DNA of 64,000 nucleotides from Parabacteroides massiliensis (GCF_900155425.1 NZ_LT700189.1:1109787-1173786); one strand, 5' to 3'. Shown: positions 43,553 through 52,855, counted from the stretch's first letter. The notes: generated from the letters alone by a model not told the origin. Translations and numbers: made by a program.

Positions 43553-44191
43553 TTAATATCTCAAACTTGCCAGACACAATTTGTTGCGCCGCATTACGAA
43601 TATACCCCAAAACGATTCGCCTATGCGAGCCGCACTCTTCACGTTCCCCTCACTGATGAACTTGACCAACTTGTCATGCAATGGCTGGGACAAGGCAATG
43701 CTTCGATACATTTCCGCAAGAATCGTATTGTGCGTAGCTTCTGCCACAGACACATGGAATAGAACGTCAGCCTTGATGCAGCCTTCCAAGTCACCGTTCA
43801 CAGCGACTTTCTCGCGATTTTGCGCACATTTCCTGATTTTCTCAATATCATTGGGGGTTCTCCGTTGTGCCGCTATAGCAGACAAAGGCATGTCGAGGAT
43901 ATTGCGCACCTCTTTGAGTCCCTGTATGTCAGCACGCTTTATCCTTTCTTCAAACGATTGGTCTTTGGGAATAGTACTTTTCACAAAAGTTCCACGTCCT
44001 TGTTGTACACTTAAATATCCCATATTGGAAAGGGTCTTTACAGCTTCTCTAATGGTAGAACGTCCCACACCGAACAATTTCATCAGTTCGGGTTCTGTTG
44101 GCAATTTCTCTTCCTCATTCAACTCACCGACTTCTATCTGTTTCCTTATATGCTCCACGACTTCATCGGCAAGCGATTTTTTTTGCATCAT
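43553..44191 (-). CDS. GntR/FadR-type transcriptional regulator
   Basis: The start MMQKKSLADEVVEHIRKQIEVG (44191) gives 212 residues. A winged-helix GntR domain covers about 5-72 (LPTEPELMKLFGVGRSTIREAVKTLSNMGYLSVQQGRGTFV). The FCD ligand domain follows (LKEVRNILDMPLSAIAAQRR, LFHVSVAEATHNTILAEMYRSI). The FCD end (RIGESFWGIFVMRRNKLCLASLRY) does not follow the family and is about 20-30 residues short, so the last helix may be lost or replaced. A 12-bp inverted repeat flanks its promoter, consistent with autoregulation. Confidence 0.85.
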   Translation of the reverse strand: MMQKKSLADEVVEHIRKQIEVGELNEEEKLPTEPELMKLFGVGRSTIREAVKTLSNMGYLSVQQGRGTFVKSTIPKDQSFEERIKRADIQGLKEVRNILDMPLSAIAAQRRTPNDIEKIRKCAQNREKVAVNGDLEGCIKADVLFHVSVAEATHNTILAEMYRSIALSQPLHDKLVKFISEGNVKSAARIGESFWGIFVMRRNKLCLASLRY

Positions 44192-44208
44192 GTTCTTTTG
44201 CTTTATGA

Positions 44209-44274
44209 TTATTCGTAATATCATCCGATGAATATGAAGCAAAAGTAACAATATTATGCTGTTATTACGAATAA
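44209..44274 (-). promoter_or_regulatory. Promoter and paired operator sites of the GntR-HD-ogt operon
   Basis: TTATTCGTAATA (44209-44220) and its exact complement (44263-44274) flank a -7 box TACTTTTG (minus strand, 44240-44247). Two half-sites around a promoter suggest binding of the GntR protein itself. Confidence 0.6.
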
Positions 44275-44716
44275 GTTTGCAACATTTAATATTATCCCGG
44301 CCATCACTGGAAAAAGGCTTATGCATATTGCTTGTCGTTGAAAACCTTCAAAACGGGACGCCAAAGATTTTCTGCAAGCTCTGCACCACACTCCTTCTCC
44401 CATTCGGTCAACGTGATATTCAATTTTTCCTTCATTTTCTACAATATCCCCTATTTTTTCTATTTCAAATGAAAAACCGGACGTTTTCAGATTGACTTTT
44501 ATACACCGGAACGGTACTTTTCGTGACGCACATATAAACAGCCTGCTTGGATTATGAAAAAAGCTTGCCGTTTGTCAATCTTTTTACCGGAGTTCCTGAC
44601 ATTTCTGCAAAGCCTAACTTCTGTAGAATCGGATATTCAGAGAAACAAGGGGGAGAGTAAGGGAATATGGAAAAGTATTTGAGGGTATTCTCAAGGATTC
44701 CGGCATTCCGTTTCCG

Positions 44717-44816
44717 CAACGACCGTCTTCACCGCCATAACGACCGTCTTCGTTGCCGTGAACTGCAGGGTTCACCTTATATGAAAACGGTCGTCATGGC
44801 AATGAAGACGGTCGTC
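44717..44816. repeat. Cluster of four GACCGTCTTC-type repeats forming a hairpin
   Basis: ACGACCGTCTTC occurs directly twice (about 44719-44730 and 44740-44751) and inverted twice (about 44786-44795, shorter, and 44804-44816). The inner pair extends to 17 of 18 matching positions (ACGACCGTCTTCGTTGCC). The gap 44327-44968 holds no recognisable gene apart from this. Confidence 0.6.
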
Positions 44817-44943
44817 AGGAGAAAAAACCGCGCACCTCATGGAAAAGAGCCTTTCCAAGACCTTATTTGGGATCCGTAAAAATTGTTTGCGGATCCGCTC
44901 GTGAAGGGATTTCAGGCCGTTTTCAAGATGTTTTTTACAATAA

Positions 44944-44953
44944 GGGGGGGGGG
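44944..44953. repeat. G10 homopolymer 15 bp past the TPR gene
   Basis: Ten G residues on the plus strand (C10 in the TPR transcript, downstream of its stop codon). It is outside any gene and does not change a reading frame. Confidence 0.8.
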
Positions 44954-44968
44954 AAGGGCTTACCGACG

Positions 44969-47089
44969 TCAATTGCTTGTCATACGCTTGATGATGCTAT
45001 AAGCATTGATGATACCCAACTCTCCGGCTTTGCTCAGATCGGCGATTCCCCGGTTGGCATCTCCTTGCGAAAGACGAGCCAATCCACGGTTGAAATAAGC
45101 CTCGGCAAATTCCGGATCGCGTTGGATCGCCTCACTGTAGTCCTGGATGGCTGCACGGAAATCACGTTGCGCACAACGCAGGTTTCCACGATTGAAATAA
45201 GCATATACGAAACCCGGATTCAATTTGATTACCATGTCGTAATCACGCGTAATCATTTCATGCTCGTAAGCCCGCTTATTATCTTTCAAGGATGCGGAAG
45301 TCGGATCGGATGTCGCCGGCGTACGAACAACCGCCGGATTCTTGCCCATCTTAAGGTTCATGCTCATAGCAAAATCATCTTGAGAATTGGCGGCTTGCGA
45401 CATATTATAGTCAAGTTGCTTATAGCGGACGACGGCTCGATTGAAATAGGCCATTGCAAAATTCGGGTCCAGTTCGATCACCTTCGTATAGTCCTTTATC
45501 GCTTCGGTAAAGTCCTGCACAAGCATAAAATCCAAAGCTCGCCCGAAATAAGCATCCACATCGTTCGGATTCTTCACGATATGAGCCGAGAAGTTATCGA
45601 TAGAGGCGAAATGTGTGGCAACCTGATCTTCCGTGAGGGCTGCCTCCTCGTTTGTGAGACGCAACTTACGTTCCAATACCAGGCGGGCATTGTAATCTTC
45701 CACCATCTTATCATAATAAACCAACTTCTTTACTTGATCTATTTTTTCGTAATAGGTCAGGACAAACATCGGTTCCAAATCCACACGTACGTTGCGGTCC
45801 TGCACCCGTCCGCGAATTTCACTGTTATACTTCGTCTTGCGTACCTCTTCTTCATCATACACGACAAGGCGGTTGAACTTATCGATATTCTTATCCGACT
45901 GCTCACGCGTATTTTCATCTTTAGATGTCGGATCAGCCGATTGCGTACCAGCGTTGTTCCCATTCCGGGAAGCGACCGCATTACCCGAAGAGTTTCCATT
46001 CTTCTTTTGCTGTTCCATATTATAGGCAGTCCAGTAGTCACGATCGGCTCCCACTTCGTCATGCATTTTCCGCTTCACCTCCGCACGGCTGTAATAACCG
46101 GCGACAAAGTTCGGATACTGCTGCAACACGACATCAAAATCATGTACGGCTCCCTGATAATCACCCGTTTCGTAGCGCAACAACGCCCGGTTGTAATAAG
46201 CCATATAGTTATCCGGTTCGATCTCGATCACAACATCGAAGTCTTCGATAGCCCGGTTATTATCACCGATCTGGGCCCGAAGCAATCCCCGGTTAAAGCG
46301 TGCAATCAGGTTGTGGCTATCCATGCCGACTACCTGGTCGTAATCCGCCATAGCGCCACGCAAGTCCTTCAACTGATAGCGCACCAAGCCTCTATTGATA
46401 TAATAACCGCTCTCGCGGGTATTCAGACGGATAGCCTCGTTCAGATCGGCAAGCGCATCTTTCAAGTTGTTCATTTGGTAAAGCAGGATCGCCCGGTTTC
46501 CATAAGCAGGAGCATAATAGGGATCCATGCTGATCGCCTTATCATAATCGGCAAGCGCCTTGACCGTATCTCCCTTCTCGGTGTACATCGCACCACGCGT
46601 CAGATAGTTCATGGAATATTTGGGGTGGGCCGCCATCAGGTCGTCAAAAACTTTTTCTGCTTCATTAAAATCTTTCTTCTGGATATTGGCAACCGCCATG
46701 TTCACCAGCATCTGACGGTCTTCCGCCTTAAATTCCAACCCTTTTTTGTAATCAGCTATTGCTTCGTCAAACTTCTCCTGGCTCTGACGGGCAATACCAC
46801 GCGCGTAATATGCCTGCACAAGGAAAGGGTTTCGCTCAAGACAAAGCGTACAGTCTTCTTCTGCTCCTTTATAATCGTCCAGATTGATTTTTGCCACAGC
46901 ACGGTAGAAATACGGTTCAGCCAACCAAGGTTTCGATTTGATAACCTGATTAAAATATTGTATAGAAAGAACATAGTCCTCAAAATACAAAGCATTGCGT
47001 CCGATAGTCAATACACGGTCCGTATTGATCTGTGCAAACATGGCCAACGAACACAGCTGGAATATAAATAAAAGAATCGCTTTCTTCAT
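44969..47089 (-). CDS. Exported TPR-repeat protein
   Basis: A 706-residue protein with signal peptide MKKAILLFIFQLCSLAMFAQ. Tandem tetratricopeptide repeats of 34 residues run over about 25-390 (NALYFEDYVLSIQYFNQVIKSKPWLAEPYFYRAVAKINLDDYKGAEEDC; ALADYDKAISMDPYYAPAYGNRAILLYQMNNL; and so on). A Asn/Ser/Lys-rich linker (KKNGNSSGNAVASRNGNNAGTQ) follows, then further repeats to the C-terminus (FAMAYFNRAVVRYKQLDYN, FAEAYFNRGLARLSQGDANRGIADL). It probably scaffolds protein complexes in the periplasm. It is an ordinary Bacteroidales gene; no partner is suggested by its neighbours. Confidence 0.9.
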   Translation of the reverse strand: MKKAILLFIFQLCSLAMFAQINTDRVLTIGRNALYFEDYVLSIQYFNQVIKSKPWLAEPYFYRAVAKINLDDYKGAEEDCTLCLERNPFLVQAYYARGIARQSQEKFDEAIADYKKGLEFKAEDRQMLVNMAVANIQKKDFNEAEKVFDDLMAAHPKYSMNYLTRGAMYTEKGDTVKALADYDKAISMDPYYAPAYGNRAILLYQMNNLKDALADLNEAIRLNTRESGYYINRGLVRYQLKDLRGAMADYDQVVGMDSHNLIARFNRGLLRAQIGDNNRAIEDFDVVIEIEPDNYMAYYNRALLRYETGDYQGAVHDFDVVLQQYPNFVAGYYSRAEVKRKMHDEVGADRDYWTAYNMEQQKKNGNSSGNAVASRNGNNAGTQSADPTSKDENTREQSDKNIDKFNRLVVYDEEEVRKTKYNSEIRGRVQDRNVRVDLEPMFVLTYYEKIDQVKKLVYYDKMVEDYNARLVLERKLRLTNEEAALTEDQVATHFASIDNFSAHIVKNPNDVDAYFGRALDFMLVQDFTEAIKDYTKVIELDPNFAMAYFNRAVVRYKQLDYNMSQAANSQDDFAMSMNLKMGKNPAVVRTPATSDPTSASLKDNKRAYEHEMITRDYDMVIKLNPGFVYAYFNRGNLRCAQRDFRAAIQDYSEAIQRDPEFAEAYFNRGLARLSQGDANRGIADLSKAGELGIINAYSIIKRMTSN

Positions 47090-47162
47090 CTATTATAAAA
47101 ATATTCAACATTGATCAGTCGCAAAAGTAAGTAAATAATCTTAGCCGTTAAAACCAATCTAT

Positions 47163-47203
47163 AAAAAAAGCTTTCACAGACTGCAAAACAGTGTGAAAGC
47201 TTT
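47163..47203 (-). terminator. Terminator of the carboxylase operon
   Basis: AAAGCTTTCACA / TGTGAAAGCTTT form a 12-bp stem followed by U7 on the minus strand, 24 bp after the biotin carrier stop. Confidence 0.85.
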
Positions 47204-47226
47204 CTATATTTATTTGCTTCAGCTAT

Positions 47227-47565
47227 TTACTTCGGCTGAATCTTAACCATCAAATGATCTTTGGGTATCTTATCACCTTCCTTCACTCCCAGTTCGACAA
47301 TCGTACCTGCCACGGGTGCAACCACCCGGTTGTACATCTTCATCGCCTGATGGATCAGTAGCAACTGGCCGGCTTCGACTTCCTGGCCTTTTTGCACTTC
47401 CACTTTAACGATCGTCCCGGGAAGATGAGAAATCACATCACCGACAAAGGGCTTATGCCACATTTTGCGGTTCTTATATTTTGCAGTCAGCGTCGTTTTA
47501 TATTTGCGAGCCGTTACTACAAAATCCACATATTCGTTCTCTTTCTCTTTCTTTTCCATATCCAA
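47227..47565 (-). CDS. Biotin carboxyl carrier protein
   Basis: A 112-residue carrier. The C-terminal biotinyl domain (about 40-112) has the lysine that takes biotin, Lys76, in HQAMKMYNR; most carriers have EAMKM, here QAMKM. It moves CO2 between a biotin carboxylase and the carboxyltransferase encoded 18 bp upstream. A short charged N-terminus replaces the usual Pro/Ala linker. No biotin carboxylase (AccC) or OadG/B gene is adjacent, so the other subunits are elsewhere. Confidence 0.9.
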   Translation of the reverse strand: MDMEKKEKENEYVDFVVTARKYKTTLTAKYKNRKMWHKPFVGDVISHLPGTIVKVEVQKGQEVEAGQLLLIHQAMKMYNRVVAPVAGTIVELGVKEGDKIPKDHLMVKIQPK

Positions 47566-47583
47566 AAGTTTTTACAGCGTTAA

Positions 47584-49131
47584 TTAGAACGGAGGCAATC
47601 CGTGCTTCTTAGCCGGCCTGTATTCCTCTTTCAATACAGAAAGTTTAAGCGCGTGAAGCAACAAGGAACGTGTTTCTTTCGGCTCGATAACAGAATCGAT
47701 GAATCCTTTGGACGCAGCCACGTAAGGATTTGCGAATTTCTCGATATATTCCTTTACCTTTTCCTGGCGCATTGCGTTTTGGTCTTCTGCTTCCATGATC
47801 TCCTTACGGAAGATGATATTGGCAGCTCCTTCCGGTCCCATTACCGCAATTTCCGCACTCGGCCATGCAAACATAAAGTCCGCACCCAGGTGGCGTGAGT
47901 TCATGGCGATATAACCGCCGCCATAGGCCTTACGCAGGATAACCGTGATCTTGGGTACGGTCGCTTCGGAATAAGCATACAGCACTTTTGCACCGTGGCG
48001 GATCACACCGGCATGTTCCTGGTCGACACCCGGCAAATAGCCCGGCATATCCTCCAACGTGATAATCGGAATATTGAAAGAATCGCAGAAACGGATAAAA
48101 CGTGCAGCCTTATCGGCACTGTCACAATCCAGCACACCGGCCAATACCATCGGCTGGTTGGCTACGAAACCGACTGTTTCACCTCCCATACGGCCGAAAC
48201 CGATCACAATGTTGGCTGCCCACAGTTCCTGTACCTCCAAGAAGTCGGAATCATCCACGATACATTTGATAACGTTACGTACATCATACGGTTGCTTCGG
48301 ATCTGCGGGAACTACTTCTTCGATGTTCATGATCGCAGCAGGTTCCTTCGGTTCTGCCATTTTTGCACGTTCCCGGTTATTCCACGGGATAAAGCTGACC
48401 AGACGTTTAACCTGCTCGAAACATTCCTGTTCGCTCTGAGCATAGAAATGAGCGTTACCGGTTGTTTCAGCATGGACGCGTGCACCTCCCAGGTCTTCCA
48501 TAGAGATATCTTCGCCCAACACGGTCTTGATCACGTTAGGACCTGTAATAAACATCTTGGAGATGTTTTCTACGACAAACACGAAGTCCGTCAAAGCCGG
48601 AGAATATACGGCTCCACCGGCACAAGGTCCCAGAATCAAAGAAATCTGAGGAATAACACCGGAAGCAATTGTATTGCGATAGAATATTTCACCATACCCT
48701 GCCAATGCGCCTACACCTTCCTGGATACGCGCACCGCCCGAGTCGTTGATTCCAATAATCGGACATTTCATTTTCAAAGCATGATCCATGATCTTCGTGA
48801 TCTTACGTGCATGCTGCAAGCCCAGCGAACCACCGGCAACCGTAAAGTCCTGCGCATAGATACAAACCGGAGCACCAAAGATCGTACCTGTACCTGTAAC
48901 AACACCATCACCGGGTAAATCTTTCTTATCCATACCGAAATCACGACCATCGTGCTTCACGAACAGGTCATATTCGTGGAAAGAATTCTTGTCCAACAAG
49001 GATAGAATACGATCACGGGCTGTCAATTTACCCATCGCGATCTGCTTTTCGATGGCGGCTTCGCCTCCACCCATCTCAACGACGGCTTTCTTTTCCCTGA
49101 GGGCCTGAATGTTTTTACTTAAATCTGTCAT
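47584..49131 (-). CDS. Acyl-CoA carboxylase beta subunit (propionyl-CoA/methylmalonyl-CoA carboxyltransferase)
   Basis: A 515-residue carboxyltransferase with both crotonase-like halves. The acyl-CoA site half has KMKCPIIGINDSGGARIQEGVGALAGYGEIFYRN and ISLILGPCAGGAVYSPALTDF; the carboxybiotin half has ITLEDMPGYLPGVDQEHAGVIRHGAKVLYAYSEA and KAYGGGYIAMNSRHLGADFMFAWP. It resembles PccB and MmdA, which serve propionate metabolism through the succinate pathway in Bacteroidales. Carboxylase versus decarboxylase direction depends on the partners, which are not in the window. Upstream is def (24-bp gap) and downstream a biotin carrier. Confidence 0.93.
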   Translation of the reverse strand: MTDLSKNIQALREKKAVVEMGGGEAAIEKQIAMGKLTARDRILSLLDKNSFHEYDLFVKHDGRDFGMDKKDLPGDGVVTGTGTIFGAPVCIYAQDFTVAGGSLGLQHARKITKIMDHALKMKCPIIGINDSGGARIQEGVGALAGYGEIFYRNTIASGVIPQISLILGPCAGGAVYSPALTDFVFVVENISKMFITGPNVIKTVLGEDISMEDLGGARVHAETTGNAHFYAQSEQECFEQVKRLVSFIPWNNRERAKMAEPKEPAAIMNIEEVVPADPKQPYDVRNVIKCIVDDSDFLEVQELWAANIVIGFGRMGGETVGFVANQPMVLAGVLDCDSADKAARFIRFCDSFNIPIITLEDMPGYLPGVDQEHAGVIRHGAKVLYAYSEATVPKITVILRKAYGGGYIAMNSRHLGADFMFAWPSAEIAVMGPEGAANIIFRKEIMEAEDQNAMRQEKVKEYIEKFANPYVAASKGFIDSVIEPKETRSLLLHALKLSVLKEEYRPAKKHGLPPF

Positions 49132-49155
49132 ACTGATTAGTTAATAGAGTTCTTA

Positions 49156-49713
49156 TTACTTACCAACCGCTTTTGCTTTATAGGAGCAACGGGCTGTTCC
49201 TTTAATAATACTATTTAATTTGCTTTTATTCAACTGACGGCGGATCCCGGAAATATTGTCGATAAAAACATGGCCTTCCAGATGTTCGCACTCATGCTGT
49301 ACGACACGGGCGGCAAATCCTTCTACCGTTTCTTCATGTTCTTTCCAATCTTCATCCAGGTATTTCACGCGCACTTTTGCCGAACGGGACACTTTCTCAT
49401 GTACCCCCGGCAGACTCAGGCAACCTTCTTCCATCGAAACTTCTTCTTCGCTTTTTTCAAGGAAAACAGGATTGATCATCGCACGCTTGAATCCTTTACA
49501 TTCGGGGAAATCATCTCCCATCACGTCGGCATCGATTACCAAAAGGCGTAATGACAAACCGACCTGCGGAGCAGCCAGCCCTACGCCATCGGCATTGTAC
49601 ATCGTCTCAAACATATTGGCTACCAATTGTTTCAACTCCGGGTAATCCATCGGAACTTCTTCAGCCTCTTTTCTTAACACAGGCTGTCCATATAAATATA
49701 CTGGCAAAATCAT
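49156..49713 (-). CDS. def: Peptide deformylase
   Basis: A 185-residue metalloenzyme that removes the formyl group from new proteins. The three family motifs are present: GVGLAAPQVG, EGCLSLPG and QHECEHLEG. Metal ligands are the Cys of EGCLS and the two His of HECEH. The middle residues CE replace the usual ID/FD but keep the HExxH pattern. It lies 5 bp after ruvX. Confidence 0.97.
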   Translation of the reverse strand: MILPVYLYGQPVLRKEAEEVPMDYPELKQLVANMFETMYNADGVGLAAPQVGLSLRLLVIDADVMGDDFPECKGFKRAMINPVFLEKSEEEVSMEEGCLSLPGVHEKVSRSAKVRVKYLDEDWKEHEETVEGFAARVVQHECEHLEGHVFIDNISGIRRQLNKSKLNSIIKGTARCSYKAKAVGK

Positions 49714-49718
49714 AACTT

Positions 49719-50141
49719 TTATAACTGATATTTCTTATTTTCCAAATATGACTGCAAGATAATAACCGCACTGATCTCATCCACCAATCCTTTATCCTGC
49801 CTTTTCTTTTTCTTCAATCCTCCGTCCAACATTGCCTTATGCGCCAAAACGGAAGTAAATCGTTCATCGTAATATTCCACCGGAATATCCGGAAGCGTCC
49901 GTTTCAAGTGTGTAACAAAAGCTTCCACATATTTCATATTTTCTGAAGGTTCGTTGTTCATCTGTTTCGGAAGGCCGACTACAAAACGCTCGACAGGTTC
50001 GCGCGAGACGTAGTCCGCCAGAAACTTCACGAGTTCGCCACTCGGAACGGTTGTCAGTCCGTTTGCTATCATCTGCAACGTATCCGTAACTGCCAATCCG
50101 GTACGTTTCCGACCATAATCAATTGCTATAATCCTTCCCAT
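49719..50141 (-). CDS. ruvX: RuvX/YqgF putative Holliday junction resolvase
   Basis: The start MGRIIAIDYGRKRTGLAVTD (50141) gives 140 residues; an ATG 18 bp earlier is less likely. It has an RNase H-like fold with the first Asp in AIDYG, a second acidic position in VGLPKQMNNEPSENMKYVEAF, YYDERFTSVLAHKAML, and the final Asp in VDEISAVIILQSYL. The family acts in pre-16S rRNA processing and possibly junction resolution. It is followed by def, an ordinary arrangement. Confidence 0.95.
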   Translation of the reverse strand: MGRIIAIDYGRKRTGLAVTDTLQMIANGLTTVPSGELVKFLADYVSREPVERFVVGLPKQMNNEPSENMKYVEAFVTHLKRTLPDIPVEYYDERFTSVLAHKAMLDGGLKKKKRQDKGLVDEISAVIILQSYLENKKYQL

Positions 50142-50209
50142 CGGGCACAAAGATAACATAAATTCAACTCTTAATTACACATATATACAAAAAGTGTGCA
50201 ATTTTATAC

Positions 50210-51607
50210 TTAGTATGCGTTCTTTTCTCCTTTGAACATATTGAGAACCGTCACGACTATAATCTTAAGATCCAGGAAGAAAGACCAGTTCTCGATATAC
50301 CAGACATCTCGTTTCACACGGCCTTCCATCTGTTCCAATGTTTTTGTTTCTCCTCTGTAGCCTGTTACCTGTGCCCAACCTGTCACACCCGGTTTGACCA
50401 GATGGCGAACCATGTACTTGTCGATTAGCGCAGAGTATTGCTCGGTATGCTTCAGCATATGGGGACGCGGCCCTACGACAGACATTTCTCCTCTCAACAC
50501 ATTAATAAATTGGGGAAATTCATCCAGGTTCGTCCGACGAAGAAAATCTCCGACCTTCGTTTTACGCGGGTCGTTTTTCACCGCCTGCAGGGAATCAGCC
50601 TGTGCATTGACTTTCATCGTGCGAAACTTATAGCACCTGAAATCCTGCCCGTACAGTCCCGTTCTTTTTTGCTTGAACAAAATAGGCCCCGGGGAGCTCA
50701 GCTTGATCATGATACCGACCACGACATACAATATCGGGAATATCGTCACCAGAATTATGGTAGAAAAAAGAATATCGAACGTACGCTTCAACGCCCGGTT
50801 ATAGGCTGCCTGCAAAGGTTCGCGGCGGACAGTCATCAAAGGAATGGACTCCAAGACCTCCATCACAAGACTCTTCTTCAAGTTCCGATAAAATTCCGGC
50901 ACGATATAGAAACGGATCATGTGCTTCTCCGCAAAATTCAGCAGACGGACGATCTTTTCATCGTTCGTACCAGGCAAGGTACAGTAAATTTCATCCACAT
51001 CATTTGCCAACACAAAGTCTTCCACTTCATTTGTCATACCCAAATAATTCGGGAGGACAGATTTCAAGGACAGGTTATCATCAAAGAACCCTAAGATATT
51101 GAAACCGTAGGACAGATCGTCCTTCATCACCTTATACAGTTCCATCCCGTTCTTCCCGGCTCCGACAATCACTATCTTCTTGAAGTTATATCCTTTCCGG
51201 CGATACATCTTCAAAGTTACGCGTACAATAACACGCCACAACGAAAATATAACAATCGTAACGACATAATAAATCAACAGGAAAGTCGCCAGCACATCCC
51301 CGACATTCAGAAAAATCAGGCACGTGGCAAACAGGAAAAACATGATCGTAACCAACAGGAAAGCCCTTTGCACAATTTTGTCGATAAAGACAATGGACAG
51401 ATGCAACTGCAAAGGGACAAAATAGAGGGAGAAAAAATAACAGAAATTCAACAAAAGCACCACCTCACGCAAATTCTCAGTGATAGCTGATGTATATAAA
51501 TTATTCAATCCATAGTAGACAAGAAAGAAAAGAAGATTCAGAACGATCAGATCCCCAACGCCTATCAACCATTGAATAAGATAACCATGTTTTTTATTTA
51601 ACTCCAT
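50210..51607 (-). CDS. Polyprenyl-phosphate sugar phosphotransferase (WbaP/WcaJ family)
   Basis: A 465-residue enzyme that starts a repeat unit of a surface polysaccharide by loading a sugar phosphate onto undecaprenyl phosphate. The N-terminal half has about four or five membrane spans (10-130), then a CoA-binding-like domain (IVIVGAGKNGMELYKVMKDD). The C-terminal catalytic domain has KRTGLYGQDFRCYKFRTM, LRRTNLDEFPQFINVLRGEMSVVGPRPH and GVTGWAQVTGYRGETKTLEQM. The same strand also carries gmd, fcl and rfbA nearby, so the polysaccharide may contain fucose and deoxy-sugars. Confidence 0.93.
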   Translation of the reverse strand: MELNKKHGYLIQWLIGVGDLIVLNLLFFLVYYGLNNLYTSAITENLREVVLLLNFCYFFSLYFVPLQLHLSIVFIDKIVQRAFLLVTIMFFLFATCLIFLNVGDVLATFLLIYYVVTIVIFSLWRVIVRVTLKMYRRKGYNFKKIVIVGAGKNGMELYKVMKDDLSYGFNILGFFDDNLSLKSVLPNYLGMTNEVEDFVLANDVDEIYCTLPGTNDEKIVRLLNFAEKHMIRFYIVPEFYRNLKKSLVMEVLESIPLMTVRREPLQAAYNRALKRTFDILFSTIILVTIFPILYVVVGIMIKLSSPGPILFKQKRTGLYGQDFRCYKFRTMKVNAQADSLQAVKNDPRKTKVGDFLRRTNLDEFPQFINVLRGEMSVVGPRPHMLKHTEQYSALIDKYMVRHLVKPGVTGWAQVTGYRGETKTLEQMEGRVKRDVWYIENWSFFLDLKIIVVTVLNMFKGEKNAY

Positions 51608-51651
51608 AACAACGCTCTAAAATCATGCAAAAATAAGCAATATTTCCGAGC

Positions 51652-51682
51652 AAAAAAAAGGCTGCACAGATTATGTGCAGCC
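51652..51682 (-). terminator. Terminator of the OmpA-like gene
   Basis: GGCTGCACA / TGTGCAGCC stem with 5-nt loop followed by U8 on the minus strand, 24 bp after the stop of the 51707 gene. Confidence 0.9.
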
Positions 51683-51706
51683 CTTCGGAATATAATCAGA
51701 AATTAA

Positions 51707-52855
51707 TTAATTATTTGCAGACATGATAACAACACGGTTCCAGTTGTTTTCGCTGTACGGCTGAACATCAGAACCCTTCCATTCGATTGTGATCTGGCTG
51801 GAAGAGATACCGTATTTGTCGATCAATTCTTTAGCAACGGCTCTTGCACGTTTTTCAGAAAGCTGCATATTGTAAGAACCTGTACCAGTTTTCTTATCAG
51901 CATAACCGATAACCTTGATAGGCACATTGTTATCTTTCATGAACTGTGCAGTATTATAGATGCTAACCTGCTGGTTCTTGTCGATCTTAGCGCTATTGAT
52001 ACGGAAGTATACCACATTGTCTACATAGTTGTTAACAACGTTAGTTACGACTTCTTCGCATTCAGGACAAGAAACCGGACGTTTGCTCAATTCGTCGTTT
52101 TCAGCACGCAAAGCGTTGATCTGGCCGTTCAGGTCGTTCAACAAAGCGTAGTCCATCGGTTCCAACACTTCGAAATCAGTCTTACCCAGTTTGAAAGTCA
52201 AACCTGCGCTCAACTGGCCGATACCGTCAGTCAGGTGGTACATAGCAACACGGTTAAACTGTTCGTTCAGCAATGAACCCTGAACTTCAACGTTCAAATC
52301 CACACGTTTGCTCAAACGGAATGCAGTCAAGATACCGAAGTTAACCGTCGGAGATTCTGTTCTTGGAATACCTCTGTTATCATCGGAGTTTTTGAAACGC
52401 TGTGCGTAACCAAGACCGATCCAAGGAATCAAACGGAATACTTTCTTTTCATTATAAGGAGCCCAGAAATTCGTTACATCCCACAACAAATCGGCATGAG
52501 CGGCTGCATATTTATTGTGCTGCATAAATGTAGCGCCTGTGTTTTCAAAACCGTGCAACACACCACCGTTCAACTGGAGACGCAGAGCCAAATACGGATT
52601 GAACCATTTACCGACAGAGAACTGAGGAGCGAAATTCAAACGATTTTTAAAATCGGCTTCACTGTTCTGGTCACCAAATAAAACACTTGCACCACCGGCA
52701 ATAGAAATAAACCAGTTGTCGCCAGCTTTGTTCTTTTTGAAGTTTGTTTTATAACCCGCCTCGTTACTAAATCCAACCTGCGGTTTAAATTCCTGCGCAG
52801 AAACAGAGAAAACAAAACCTGACAACAAAGCTAAAAGTAATACTTTAGTCTTCAT
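51707..52855 (-). CDS. OmpA-family outer-membrane protein
   Basis: The start MKTKVLLLALLSGFVFSVSAQ (52855) gives 382 residues with a signal peptide cut after VSA. An N-terminal 8-strand-like barrel (about 22-220) is followed by a coiled segment (DLNGQINALRAENDELSKRPVSCPECEEVV) and a C-terminal peptidoglycan-binding OmpA domain (VYFRINSAKIDKNQQVSIYNTAQFMKDNNVPIKVIGYADKKTGTGSYNMQLSEKRARAVAKELI). It anchors the outer membrane to peptidoglycan and is likely abundant, given its strong terminator and separate promoter region. Confidence 0.95.
   Translation of the reverse strand: MKTKVLLLALLSGFVFSVSAQEFKPQVGFSNEAGYKTNFKKNKAGDNWFISIAGGASVLFGDQNSEADFKNRLNFAPQFSVGKWFNPYLALRLQLNGGVLHGFENTGATFMQHNKYAAAHADLLWDVTNFWAPYNEKKVFRLIPWIGLGYAQRFKNSDDNRGIPRTESPTVNFGILTAFRLSKRVDLNVEVQGSLLNEQFNRVAMYHLTDGIGQLSAGLTFKLGKTDFEVLEPMDYALLNDLNGQINALRAENDELSKRPVSCPECEEVVTNVVNNYVDNVVYFRINSAKIDKNQQVSIYNTAQFMKDNNVPIKVIGYADKKTGTGSYNMQLSEKRARAVAKELIDKYGISSSQITIEWKGSDVQPYSENNWNRVVIMSANN

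Noticed and set aside
44944-44953. G10 run as a phase-variation switch for the TPR gene
   Set aside because: It is downstream of the stop codon and cannot change the reading frame.
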